Source: JBJEQG01 sp051881635 (GTDB lineage: Bacteria; Bacillota; Clostridia; Oscillospirales; Acutalibacteraceae). From it: 21,399 nt of DNA. Positions 15,823 to 21,399 of this stretch are shown here, piece by piece. Location of the stretch: assembly GCA_051881635.1 (NCBI GenBank), contig JBJEQG010000054.1, forward strand, positions 1 through 21,399, in the 5' to 3' direction. Both the position numbers and the translations under genes were made by a program. The notes beneath the pieces were generated by a model that was not told the DNA's origin, ran no database searches, and saw only the letters and a list, made by a program, of their open reading frames with translations. Position 1 is the stretch's first letter. Each line of letters begins with the position of its first letter.

Positions 15823-15830
15823 AAAATATA

Positions 15831-15879
15831 TTGACAAACATAAATCTGTATGATATTCTAAATATAGATTTTTATCTAT
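15831..15879 (+). promoter_or_regulatory. arsR promoter with overlapping candidate ArsR operator
   Basis: TTGACA (-35, 15831-15836), a 17-base spacer and TATTCT (-10, 15854-15859). Two inverted repeats overlap it. AAATCT (15842-15847) with AGATTT (15866-15871) straddles the -10 box, and ATAGAT-TTTT-ATCTAT (15864-15879) lies between the -10 and the ribosome binding site. Autorepression by ArsR at one of these is the normal arrangement in this family; the exact site is inference. Confidence 0.68.
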
Positions 15880-15893
15880 CGGAGGTGGATTGT

Positions 15894-16208
15894 TTGAACT
15901 TAGATGAGAAAAAAATCGCTTTGGTTTTTAAGGCGTTATGTGATGAAAACCGTATTCATATTTTGAAACTTCTCAGAACAGGAGAAAAATGTGCCTGCAA
16001 ACTGCTTGAAGAAATCAATGTCACACAACCTACGCTGTCACATCATATGAAAATACTTTGTGATTCGGGAATTGTGGTTGGAAGAAAAGAAGGCAAGTGG
16101 ACATACTATTCCATTTCTCCAAAAGGTGCGGATTATGCGTCAAAATGCCTTAAAGCAATAACGACAGTTGATGAAGTATCTGAAAAAAAATCGTGCAGCG
16201 AGGATTAA
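15894..16208 (+). CDS. arsR: ArsR/SmtB-family metalloregulatory repressor, arsenic type
   Basis: A 104-residue winged-helix repressor. Its helix-turn-helix reads EEINVTQPTLSHHMKILCDSG (about 39-59), followed by the wing GRKEGKWTYYSIS. The sensor motif GEKCACKLL puts Cys33 and Cys35 at the start of the recognition region, the same place as the ELCVCDL As(III)/Sb(III) site of classical ArsR proteins. An extra cysteine lies near the C terminus. The start is TTG 15894 with GGAGGT seven bases upstream. The longer frame would begin at 15831 inside the -35 box. It is followed by an ArsP-type permease and a thioredoxin-like protein, which supports control of arsenical or antimonial efflux. Confidence 0.93.
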   Translation: MNLDEKKIALVFKALCDENRIHILKLLRTGEKCACKLLEEINVTQPTLSHHMKILCDSGIVVGRKEGKWTYYSISPKGADYASKCLKAITTVDEVSEKKSCSED

Positions 16209-16233
16209 GTTTATCATTTTATGCACGATTTTT
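16186..16233 (+). terminator. Hairpin overlapping the arsR stop codon (terminator or attenuator)
   Basis: A perfect 12-base inverted repeat (16186-16197 with 16222-16233) has a 24-base loop containing the arsR TAA. The right arm ends in five Ts. It would reduce read-through from arsR into the permease, or pair differently depending on translation of the end of arsR. Confidence 0.6.
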
Positions 16234-16287
16234 GTCATATTCTTTATATCGACAAATTTAAATGTGACTATATGAAAGGAGAATGAT

Positions 16288-17301
16288 ATGGAAATATTTA
16301 AAACGGTTTGGGATTTCATTCAAAATGAAGTTCTCGGCATGAAATGGCTGAGCCGACTGATAAGTACAGTTCTGAACGCCTGCGGTTTGGATACAACAGG
16401 CAGGATTGGCGGTAGTATTCAGTTTTTTATTTATGATACCATTAAAATTATGGTTCTCTTGGGTGTTTTGATTTTGGTTATTTCTTATATTCAAAGTTAC
16501 TTTCCGCCGGAGAGAACAAAGAAAATACTTGGCAAATTTCATGGGATTTGGGCAAATATAATCGCCGCTCTGCTTGGTACGGTAACACCATTCTGTTCAT
16601 GTTCGTCAATCCCTTTGTTCATTGGATTTACAAGTGCAGGACTTCCGCTTGGTGTTACTTTCTCGTTCCTCATTTCCTCTCCAATGGTTGACCTTGGGAG
16701 CCTTGTACTGTTAATGAGTATTTTCGGGTGGAAAGTTGCCGTTATATATGTTGTTCTTGGTCTTGTAATTGCGGTTGCAGGCGGTACGCTTATTGAAAAG
16801 CTACATCTTGAAAATCAGGTAGAGGAATATATTCGTAACGGTCACGCTATTGATGTTCCACAGGAGGTATTGCATTTTAAAGACCGTTTAAAATATGCGT
16901 GGGAACAGGTTATTTCCACAGCAAAAAAGGTTGCACCTTATGTTTTAATCGGTGTTGGTATAGGAGCAATAATTCATAATTGGATACCGCAGGATTTTAT
17001 TGTCAAGGTACTTGGCAATAACAATCCGTTTGGCGTAATACTTGCAACGATAGCAGGCGTTCCGATGTACGCAGATATTTTCGGTACAATAGCGATTGCG
17101 GAGGTTCTGCTTGCAAAAGGGGCGTTGCTCGGTGTAGTCCTTTCTTTTATGATGGGCGTAACAACACTTTCCCTGCCGTCAATGATTATGCTCCGTAAGG
17201 CGGTTAAGCCAAAACTGCTCGGTATCTTTATTGCAATATGTACCGTTGGAATTATTGTAATCGGCTATTTTTTCAATGCGGTACAAAATATTATTATATA
17301 A
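16288..17301 (+). CDS. arsP: ArsP-family permease (DUF318/ArsP_1)
   Basis: The 337-residue integral membrane protein has about eight helices. It carries the family signature CSCSSIPLFIGFTSAGLPLG (Cys103, Cys105), followed by FLISSPMVD, and a second repeat-like half with GVPMYADIFGTI and MMGVTTLSLPS. ArsP proteins export trivalent organoarsenicals such as methylarsenite and the reduced aromatic arsenicals. Many DUF318 members lack a tested substrate. AAAGGAG lies six bases before the ATG. It lies 79 bases after arsR, with a hairpin between, and 19 bases before the thioredoxin-like gene. The ArsR partner with a CxC sensor favours an arsenic or antimony compound as substrate. Confidence 0.88.
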   Translation: MEIFKTVWDFIQNEVLGMKWLSRLISTVLNACGLDTTGRIGGSIQFFIYDTIKIMVLLGVLILVISYIQSYFPPERTKKILGKFHGIWANIIAALLGTVTPFCSCSSIPLFIGFTSAGLPLGVTFSFLISSPMVDLGSLVLLMSIFGWKVAVIYVVLGLVIAVAGGTLIEKLHLENQVEEYIRNGHAIDVPQEVLHFKDRLKYAWEQVISTAKKVAPYVLIGVGIGAIIHNWIPQDFIVKVLGNNNPFGVILATIAGVPMYADIFGTIAIAEVLLAKGALLGVVLSFMMGVTTLSLPSMIMLRKAVKPKLLGIFIAICTVGIIVIGYFFNAVQNIII

Positions 17302-17320
17302 CTTTTGGAGGTAATTTATT

Positions 17321-17686
17321 ATGTCACTGTTTAACTTTGGTAAGAAAAAAGAGGAAGAAAAGAAAAATCCTTCTTGTACCTGTGATTGTGCTGCAAGTGA
17401 AGCAGGTGAAAGTATCTGTGATTGCAATTCCAAAACAAAGGGTGGTATTTGTTGTATCAAGGTTTTGGGGGCGGGCTGCAAATCCTGTCACGAACTGTAT
17501 GAAAACACAAAATCTGCCGTAAAATCAATGGGATTAGATGTGGAAGTGGAGTATATTACCGATATGCAAAAGATAATGGGATACGGTGTTATGAGTATGC
17601 CTGCCCTTGTCGTAAATGAAGAAGTTGTATCTATGGGTAAGGTGTTGAAAGCTGCCGATGTGGAAAAGCTGTTGTGTAAATTATAA
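17321..17686 (+). CDS. Thioredoxin-like redox protein with cysteine-rich N-terminal extension
   Basis: The 121-residue product belongs to the small 'redox-active disulfide protein 2' group of thioredoxin folds that often accompany DUF318 permeases. The fold starts at about residue 43 (ICCIKVLGAGCKSC) with active-site Cys53-x-x-Cys56 and the cis-proline loop MSMPALVV (Pro94). In front of it is an extension of about 42 residues with CTCDC (19-23) and CDC (33-35), five cysteines in a small polar stretch, and two more at 44-45. That extension could bind As(III) or another thiophilic metal and pass it to the permease, or exchange disulfides with it. This is inference. TTTGGAGGT precedes the ATG by 8 bases. 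Confidence 0.87.
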   Translation: MSLFNFGKKKEEEKKNPSCTCDCAASEAGESICDCNSKTKGGICCIKVLGAGCKSCHELYENTKSAVKSMGLDVEVEYITDMQKIMGYGVMSMPALVVNEEVVSMGKVLKAADVEKLLCKL

Positions 17687-17703
17687 TACTCAGTACGGCA
17701 AGA

Positions 17704-17746
17704 CCTGACAGGACAAAGCAATAAATGTTTTATTGAGATTGTCGGG
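17704..17746 (+). other. Nested inverted repeat in the 3' region of the ars cassette
   Basis: An outer stem CCTGACA (17704-17710) with TGTCGGG (17740-17746) encloses a perfect CAATAAA-TGT-TTTATTG hairpin (17719-17735). There is no U-tract, and a proper terminator follows 30 bases later, so this is not needed for termination. Its role is unknown. Confidence 0.4.
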
Positions 17747-17777
17747 CAAATTGAAAATTTGTGATATAACAAAAAAT

Positions 17778-17813
17778 GGTGCAGCCCTGTTTACAGGGTT
17801 ACACCGTTTTTTT
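17778..17813 (+). terminator. Intrinsic terminator of the arsenic cassette (probably bidirectional)
   Basis: A stem of about 12 positions with one mismatch and one G-U (17778-17789 with 17794-17805) and a TTTA loop is followed by seven Ts. On the other strand the stem is flanked by ATTTTTTG, so it can also end the convergent uracil-DNA glycosylase transcript. Confidence 0.82.
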
Positions 17814-17848
17814 AATTTGGAACAATTTTTGCCGATTACGGGAGATGA

Positions 17849-18427
17849 TTATTCATCATAAGTATGTTCGCAAATTTCTTTGATTTTTTCTTGAAGTTTA
17901 AGGAAGTCCTCAAAAGCTCCGGGTTTTGCGGCAGGGTTGCGGAGTAATGCGGCGGGGTGCAGTGTCGGCATCATGACAACACCGTTTTTTTCAAAAAACA
18001 TTCCGTGTTCTTTGGTAATTTTGATGTCGGGTTTAATAATTTTTGCGGCGGCAATGCGTCCCAAACAAACAACGATTTTGGGGCGGATAAGGGCAAACTG
18101 GTTGCGTAACCAATCAATACAAGCCGCCTGTTCATCGGGTTCGGGGTCACGATTTTTCGGGGGACGGCACTTAACAATATTTGCGATATAGATGTTTTTT
18201 TTGCGGTCGAGGTCAACAGCCGCAAGCATTTTGTCCAAAAGCTGACCGCCACGCCCGACAAAAGGTTCGCCCTTTAAGTCCTCATTTTCTCCCGGTCCTT
18301 CACCGATAAACATAACTTCGGCATTCGGAACACCGACACCGAAAACAACATTGTGTCTGGTTTCGCATAATTTGCATTTTTTACATTCCAAACATTGTTT
18401 TTCCAATTCCTCAAAGGTTTCAAACAT
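17849..18427 (-). CDS. Uracil-DNA glycosylase, family 4 (4Fe-4S type)
   Basis: Excises uracil from DNA in base-excision repair. The 192-residue product has the family-4 motif A form GEGPGENEDLKGEPFVGRGG, LLDKML, and motif B HPAALLRNP. The four expected cluster cysteines are visible: a CxxC pair at about residues 15 and 18, then the cysteine in VKCRPP and the one in AACIDWL. A spare cysteine pair (12, 21) flanks the first. The frame can be extended to 18493, but ATG 18425-18427 has GGAGG (18436-18440) eight bases upstream and matches the usual N terminus. It is convergent with the arsenic cassette and divergent from the small RNA transcription unit. Confidence 0.95.
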   Translation of the reverse strand: MFETFEELEKQCLECKKCKLCETRHNVVFGVGVPNAEVMFIGEGPGENEDLKGEPFVGRGGQLLDKMLAAVDLDRKKNIYIANIVKCRPPKNRDPEPDEQAACIDWLRNQFALIRPKIVVCLGRIAAAKIIKPDIKITKEHGMFFEKNGVVMMPTLHPAALLRNPAAKPGAFEDFLKLQEKIKEICEHTYDE

Positions 18428-18564
18428 AAAAACGACCTCCGTTTGTTTTATTATATTCAGTATATCATAAGCGACAGCGGAAAAAAAGTCCAAAGAGCGA
18501 AAAAGGACAATTTTTGGTACTGTAAAATCTTTATGATTATCAATAAAATTTTCCGCAATACCAC

Positions 18565-18593
18565 TTGACTTTTGGAAATTTTTTGATTATGAT
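18565..18593 (+). promoter_or_regulatory. Strong sigma-A promoter of the structured small RNA
   Basis: TTGACT (-35, 18565-18570), a 17-base spacer and TATGAT (-10, 18588-18593) differ from consensus by one base each. Predicted transcription start is near 18600. No ORF with a ribosome binding site follows before the terminator at 18794-18838. Confidence 0.85.
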
Positions 18594-18599
18594 AAAACT

Positions 18600-18840
18600 A
18601 TCGCAATCTGTATGCGAAATTTTGAAGAAAGGAATGAAAGCGTCATGCGTTGTACTGTTCGAGTGCTTGCTCTTTAAAATCGAATAGGGCATTAAGCGGT
18701 AATAACGAAACCGCCTTATGCCGTCTTGAAGTGACCTTTCGTCCTTAAAACTGTTCATTGCAAGGTGCAGAGCGTGTACGCACCTTTTCGTTGCCGCAAA
18801 AAACAGTCCGTCGAACGGCTGCTTTTTGCGGTATTTTTAT
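18600..18840 (+). ncRNA. Structured non-coding RNA of about 240 nt, family not identified
   Basis: This is a complete transcription unit in the 635-base space between the glycosylase and the ABC operon. Predicted structure in order: a 5' hairpin TCGCA/TGCGA (18601-18617). Next comes a 15-pair closing stem with two single-base bulges (18629-18645 with 18732-18746), holding two hairpins: one at 18658-18684 (TTCGA/TCGAA, or GAG/CTC inside it) and GGCAT-GCGGT/ACCGC-ATGCC at 18688-18722. A hairpin AAGGTGC/GCACCTT follows (18762-18786), then the intrinsic terminator. The only sizeable frame in it runs antisense to this promoter and terminator. The free-standing layout and length are compatible with the raiA RNA class of Clostridia, but I cannot confirm that by memory of its consensus. 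6S, T-box, SRP and tmRNA fit poorly. The existence of an RNA gene is well supported; its family is not. Confidence 0.75.
18794..18838 (+). terminator. Strong intrinsic terminator of the small RNA
   Basis: A stem of about 16 base pairs with one bulge and one mismatch (18794-18811 with 18815-18831) closes a CGA loop and is followed by TATTTTT. It is by far the strongest hairpin in this interval, and ends the transcript more than 220 bases before the ABC ATPase. Confidence 0.9.
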
Positions 18841-18847
18841 GCCCGTT

Positions 18848-18912
18848 TTTAAGTGCTAATAATTTGCTCTCGGTTTACGGGAGATTGTCGGCTGCTGTAT
18901 TTGGTACTTAAA
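18848..18912 (+). other. Inverted-repeat element after the small RNA
   Basis: TTTAAGT (18848-18854) is exactly complementary to ACTTAAA (18906-18912) and encloses a 6-pair hairpin CTCTCG-GTTTA-CGGGAG (18867-18883). A weak promoter-like pair, TTGTCG (18886-18891) and TTAAAT (18909-18914) with 17 bases between, overlaps its right arm. It could be a structured leader or a regulatory site of the ABC operon, or chance in AT-rich DNA. Confidence 0.35.
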
Positions 18913-18947
18913 TCACGATTTCTGAGCATATCACAAATGAAATGATT

Positions 18948-18977
18948 TCAAACATGATAGATTGTTGTCATGTTTGA
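18948..18977. promoter_or_regulatory. Perfect 10-base inverted repeat, candidate operator of the ABC operon
   Basis: TCAAACATGA (18948-18957) and TCATGTTTGA (18968-18977) are perfect complements 10 bases apart. The dyad lies about 85 bases upstream of the ABC ATPase. There is no T-run behind it, so a repressor or activator site is more likely than a terminator. No regulator gene is adjacent. Confidence 0.55.
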
Positions 18978-18988
18978 GCGTGTAGAAT

Positions 18989-19039
18989 AGAGCATAATTT
19001 CGATGAAACCCGACTGAAAATTTAATCGAAAAAAGCTCT
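18989..19039 (+). promoter_or_regulatory. Leader hairpin just upstream of the ABC ATPase ribosome binding site
   Basis: AGAGC (18989-18993) and TTTCGAT (18998-19004) pair with ATCGAAA (19025-19031) and GCTCT (19035-19039), giving a 12-pair two-part stem with a 20-base loop. It ends eight bases before the AAAAGGGGTG ribosome binding site and could modulate translation of the TTG-started gene. Confidence 0.45.
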
Positions 19040-19062
19040 GCTATTAAAAGGGGTGTTAAAAA

Positions 19063-20076
19063 TTGATTTATGTTGAACACTTGAAAAAGGATTTTAAGAA
19101 AGTTATTAAAGAGCCGGGTCTGAAAGGCAGCTTTAAAGCGTTGTTTAAGCCCCATAAGGAAATTTTTACGGCGGTGGACGATATTTCCTTTCATGTGCCG
19201 GCGGGTGAAATTCTCGGTTTTATCGGACCAAACGGTGCGGGAAAATCAACGGTTATCAAAATGCTGACGGGCATTTTAACGCCAACTTCGGGCGAGTGCC
19301 GTATAAACGGCAAAATTCCTCAAAATGACCGCAAAAACTATGTTAAGGAAATAGGCGTTGTTTTCGGACAGCGAACACAGCTTTGGTGGGATTTGCCGCT
19401 GACGGAAACATATTCGGTTCTGAAAGAAATTTATGAAGTTGATGATGCGGATTTCAAAAAGCGTATGGCGTTTTTGAATGAGGTTTTGGAGCTTGAACCG
19501 TTTATAAAATCCCCTGTTCGTACATTGTCGCTCGGACAGCGTATGAGAGCCGATATTGCCGCCTCCATGCTGCATAATCCGAAAGTTCTCTTTTTGGACG
19601 AGCCGACTATCGGTCTTGATGTTGTCGTTAAGGACAATATCCGCAAGGCGATTATGCAAATCAACAAAGAGGAAAACACCACGATTATTCTGACAACCCA
19701 CGACATCAACGACATTGAGCTTTTGTGCGACCGTATCGTTATGATTGACAAGGGCAAAAATGTGTATGAGGGGTCTTTGCGTGAGTTGAAAAAGCATTTC
19801 GGGCAAATGCGTGAGTTGTCTTTTGAAGTGCCGTCCACACAGGATTTGACGGTGGAAAAGTTTGTTTCGGGATTGAAGTTGAGCGGCGAGGATTTGGTTG
19901 TACAGCGTGACAGCAATCTGTTTAAAGTGCGTTTTAACAGCGAACTTATGCCCGTAAGCGATATGCTGAGTTATACGCTTTCCCATGCCGATGTGCGTGA
20001 TATTGCGGTCAAGGAGGCAGATATAGAGGAAATTATCCGCCGTTTGTACAAACAGGGGGTGGATACGCATGAATAA
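19063..20076 (+). CDS. ABC transporter ATPase of an ABC-2 type exporter (viologen-exporter-like)
   Basis: The 337-residue ATP-binding subunit powers export through the two permeases encoded next. Motifs: Walker A GPNGAGKST (about residues 53-61), Q-loop with VFGQRTQLWWDLP (typical of the subgroup paired with ABC2_membrane_6 permeases), signature LSLGQRMRAD, Walker B VLFLDEPTIGLD, and H-loop TTHD. A regulatory C-terminal domain of about 90 residues follows. The start is TTG 19063 with AAAAGGGGTG upstream. The stop overlaps the next gene by 8 bases, so translation is coupled. The substrate is unknown; characterised relatives export toxic cationic compounds or lipophilic drugs. Confidence 0.93.
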   Translation: MIYVEHLKKDFKKVIKEPGLKGSFKALFKPHKEIFTAVDDISFHVPAGEILGFIGPNGAGKSTVIKMLTGILTPTSGECRINGKIPQNDRKNYVKEIGVVFGQRTQLWWDLPLTETYSVLKEIYEVDDADFKKRMAFLNEVLELEPFIKSPVRTLSLGQRMRADIAASMLHNPKVLFLDEPTIGLDVVVKDNIRKAIMQINKEENTTIILTTHDINDIELLCDRIVMIDKGKNVYEGSLRELKKHFGQMRELSFEVPSTQDLTVEKFVSGLKLSGEDLVVQRDSNLFKVRFNSELMPVSDMLSYTLSHADVRDIAVKEADIEEIIRRLYKQGVDTHE

Positions 20077-20887
20077 AATTCGTCATCAGTATATGCCGTT
20101 TATGCGTGCGGGCGTACAAAATCTGATTGCATACCGCATGAACTTTATCGGCTTTTTGGTCGGCGGATTGATTTACTGCTTTGTTATGTATTATCTTTGG
20201 GAGGCAGTGTTTCAGTCCTCCGGAGGCAGTACCTTTATGGGTTTTTCCATGATTGATATGACGGTTTATCTGTTTATGTCCAATGTTGCAAGAGAAATGA
20301 CTTTCAGCGGTGTCAGCGACAGTATTGGCGATGAAATTAAAGACGGCAGTATTGCGATGAGATTGATTAAGCCGATAAATACGGATATGAGTTATCTGTG
20401 TACGGAAATCGGTTCTTCACTTTTGAAGGTTGTTGTTTTTGCGTTGCCGATGATTTTGGGCATTGAGATTTATCGTTTCTGTGTAACGGGGGCAGTTATG
20501 TTCAATATACTGAACTTTCTTTTGTTCCTGTTCAGCGTTGTTCTGGCATACCTGATTTCTTTCCGTGTCAATCTGTGCTTTGGATTTGTTGCATTTTATG
20601 TTAAAAACCTGTGGGGTATCGGTATTCTGAAAAACAGTATCATTAACTTCCTTTCGGGCAGTCTTATTCCACTTGCATTTATGCCTGATGCGTTGCGTTG
20701 CGTATTGGAGTATATGCCGTTTTCGTCAATGAGCTATACGCCCGTTATGATTTACATGGGAAAATATGATACGGCAGAGTTACTGTTCCGTCTGAGCATA
20801 CAGTTTATATGGGCAGTGGCGTTATATGCACTGTCAAAATTGATTTGGTCAAGGGCGGTTAAAAAATTATGTGTACAGGGAGGTTGA
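20069..20887 (+). CDS. ABC-2 type permease, first subunit (ABC2_membrane_6 family)
   Basis: The 272-residue membrane subunit has about six helices (approximately residues 25-48, 55-78, 112-132, 140-165, 178-200, 240-258). The opening YMPFMRAGVQNLIAYRMNFI and the cytoplasmic stretch DEIKDGSIAMRLIKPINTDM are characteristic of the DUF990/ABC2_membrane_6 family. The ATG overlaps the ATPase gene, with a G-rich ribosome binding site inside it. It forms a heterodimer with the related permease that follows. Confidence 0.9.
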   Translation: MNKIRHQYMPFMRAGVQNLIAYRMNFIGFLVGGLIYCFVMYYLWEAVFQSSGGSTFMGFSMIDMTVYLFMSNVAREMTFSGVSDSIGDEIKDGSIAMRLIKPINTDMSYLCTEIGSSLLKVVVFALPMILGIEIYRFCVTGAVMFNILNFLLFLFSVVLAYLISFRVNLCFGFVAFYVKNLWGIGILKNSIINFLSGSLIPLAFMPDALRCVLEYMPFSSMSYTPVMIYMGKYDTAELLFRLSIQFIWAVALYALSKLIWSRAVKKLCVQGG

Positions 20888-20893
20888 GTATAT

Positions 20894-21399
20894 ATGCGGC
20901 GTGCATGGAAAATATATAAATTGCTGACGGCTCAAAACCTCAAACGCTTAATGGAATATAAAGCCGACTTTCTGACGGGTGCAATCAGCTTTTTGATTGA
21001 CCAGGCGGTTGGTATCGCTTTTCTTTTCATTATATTTTCGCAAATTCCCCAGCTTGCAGGTTTCAGCTTTGAACAGATTGTGTTTATTTATGGTTTCTCA
21101 CAAATTCCGAAAGGAATTGACCACCTTTTGACGGACAATCTTTGGTGTGTCGGTTACTTTATCGTACGGAAAGGTGACTTTGATAAATACATGACAAGAC
21201 CGATTAACCCGTTGTTTCATGTTATAGCGGAAACATTCCAAATTGATGCGATTGGTGAATTGGTTGTCGGTATCGGTTTAATGATTTCCGTTGCGGGACA
21301 GGTTAATCTGTATATTACACCGCTGAGCGTGATTTTATTTATTATCAGTATTCCGTTTGCGGCATTGATTTATACGGCAATTAAAATCGGTACGGCGGC
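20894..21399 (+). CDS. ABC-2 type permease, second subunit (3' end outside window)
   Basis: 168 codons are present, open to the window end. It starts at ATG 20894, with GGAGG (20879-20883) ten bases upstream inside the end of the previous gene; the stop-to-start distance is six bases. The product begins MRRAWKIYKLLTAQNLKRLM. It has the same family pattern as the first permease, including the cytoplasmic motif VRKGDFDKYMTRPINPL, which corresponds to the DGSIAMRLIKPIN stretch of the first subunit. At least four hydrophobic segments are visible. Together the three genes make a complete heteromeric exporter. Confidence 0.9.
   Translation, partial: MRRAWKIYKLLTAQNLKRLMEYKADFLTGAISFLIDQAVGIAFLFIIFSQIPQLAGFSFEQIVFIYGFSQIPKGIDHLLTDNLWCVGYFIVRKGDFDKYMTRPINPLFHVIAETFQIDAIGELVVGIGLMISVAGQVNLYITPLSVILFIISIPFAALIYTAIKIGTA

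Noticed and set aside
18540..18758. 72-residue minus-strand frame within the small RNA region
   Set aside because: The strong promoter and terminator both point the other way, and the frame has no ribosome binding site or family resemblance.
18600..18840. T-box riboswitch, 6S RNA, SRP RNA or tmRNA
   Set aside because: No T-box sequence or antiterminator pair is visible, and the terminator ends the RNA 220 bases before a gene that is not amino-acid related. The extra 5' and 3' hairpins outside the core do not fit the single rod of 6S. No SRP GNAR-type core or tmRNA tRNA-like end is present.
18931..19194. 87-residue minus-strand frame across the ABC leader
   Set aside because: It overlaps the ABC start and dyad elements and has no family features; it is a shadow frame.
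19276..20070. 264-residue minus-strand frame
   Set aside because: It lies wholly antisense to the ABC ATPase, which has all its motifs; the antisense product has no recognisable features.
1..21399. CRISPR arrays, insertion sequences, tRNA or rRNA genes
   Set aside because: No repeated spacer-repeat pattern, transposase motifs, terminal repeats, tRNA cloverleaf or rRNA signature was seen on either strand.

Overview
The window comes from a low-to-moderate GC, spore-forming Firmicute of class Clostridia. The signs are strong purine-rich ribosome binding sites, sigma-A promoters with 17-base spacers, a SpoIID-type sporulation protein, a DacF-type carboxypeptidase and the FakA/YmdB pair. The gene style resembles Oscillospiraceae/Ruminococcaceae, but that finer placement is only an impression. 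Almost everything is chromosomal housekeeping. I see no rRNA, tRNA, CRISPR array, insertion sequence or phage gene. A run of exactly 100 Ns (15723-15822) is a scaffold gap, so linkage across it is not proven.

Left part, 1-9214. The minus strand carries the start of gap (GAPDH), then a citrate synthase followed by an unknown polytopic membrane protein, apparently one transcript ending at the terminator at 804-834. spoIID lies on the plus strand, divergent from citrate synthase and separated from the next minus-strand operon by a bidirectional terminator. That operon is ymdB-fakA, with a clear promoter at 7409-7437. Upstream of it lie two more minus-strand genes: a calcineurin-like phosphoesterase with altered metal-binding motifs, and a cysteine-rich conserved protein of unknown function.

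Middle, 9286-15706. The plus strand carries dacF-recG (15 bases apart), then pfkA with its own promoter and terminator, then a small PH-domain protein. A bidirectional terminator separates these from two small minus-strand membrane-protein genes, one with a zinc ribbon, which run up to the scaffold gap.

Right part, 15831-21399. After the gap comes an arsenic-type cassette: an ArsR repressor with a CxC sensor motif, an ArsP-family permease with a CSCSS motif, and a thioredoxin-like protein with a cysteine-rich N-terminal extension. A convergent family-4 uracil-DNA glycosylase follows. The 635-base space between that gene and an ABC-2 exporter operon (ATPase plus two permeases, the second cut by the window end) holds the most striking object here: a free-standing transcription unit with a near-consensus promoter, about 240 nt of predicted structured RNA and an intrinsic terminator, with no credible ORF. 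Between it and the exporter are three further inverted-repeat elements that may form an operator and a structured leader.

Several gene starts were moved from the longest reading frame to the start with a ribosome binding site. In two cases (pfkA, arsR) the longer frame begins inside a promoter element.
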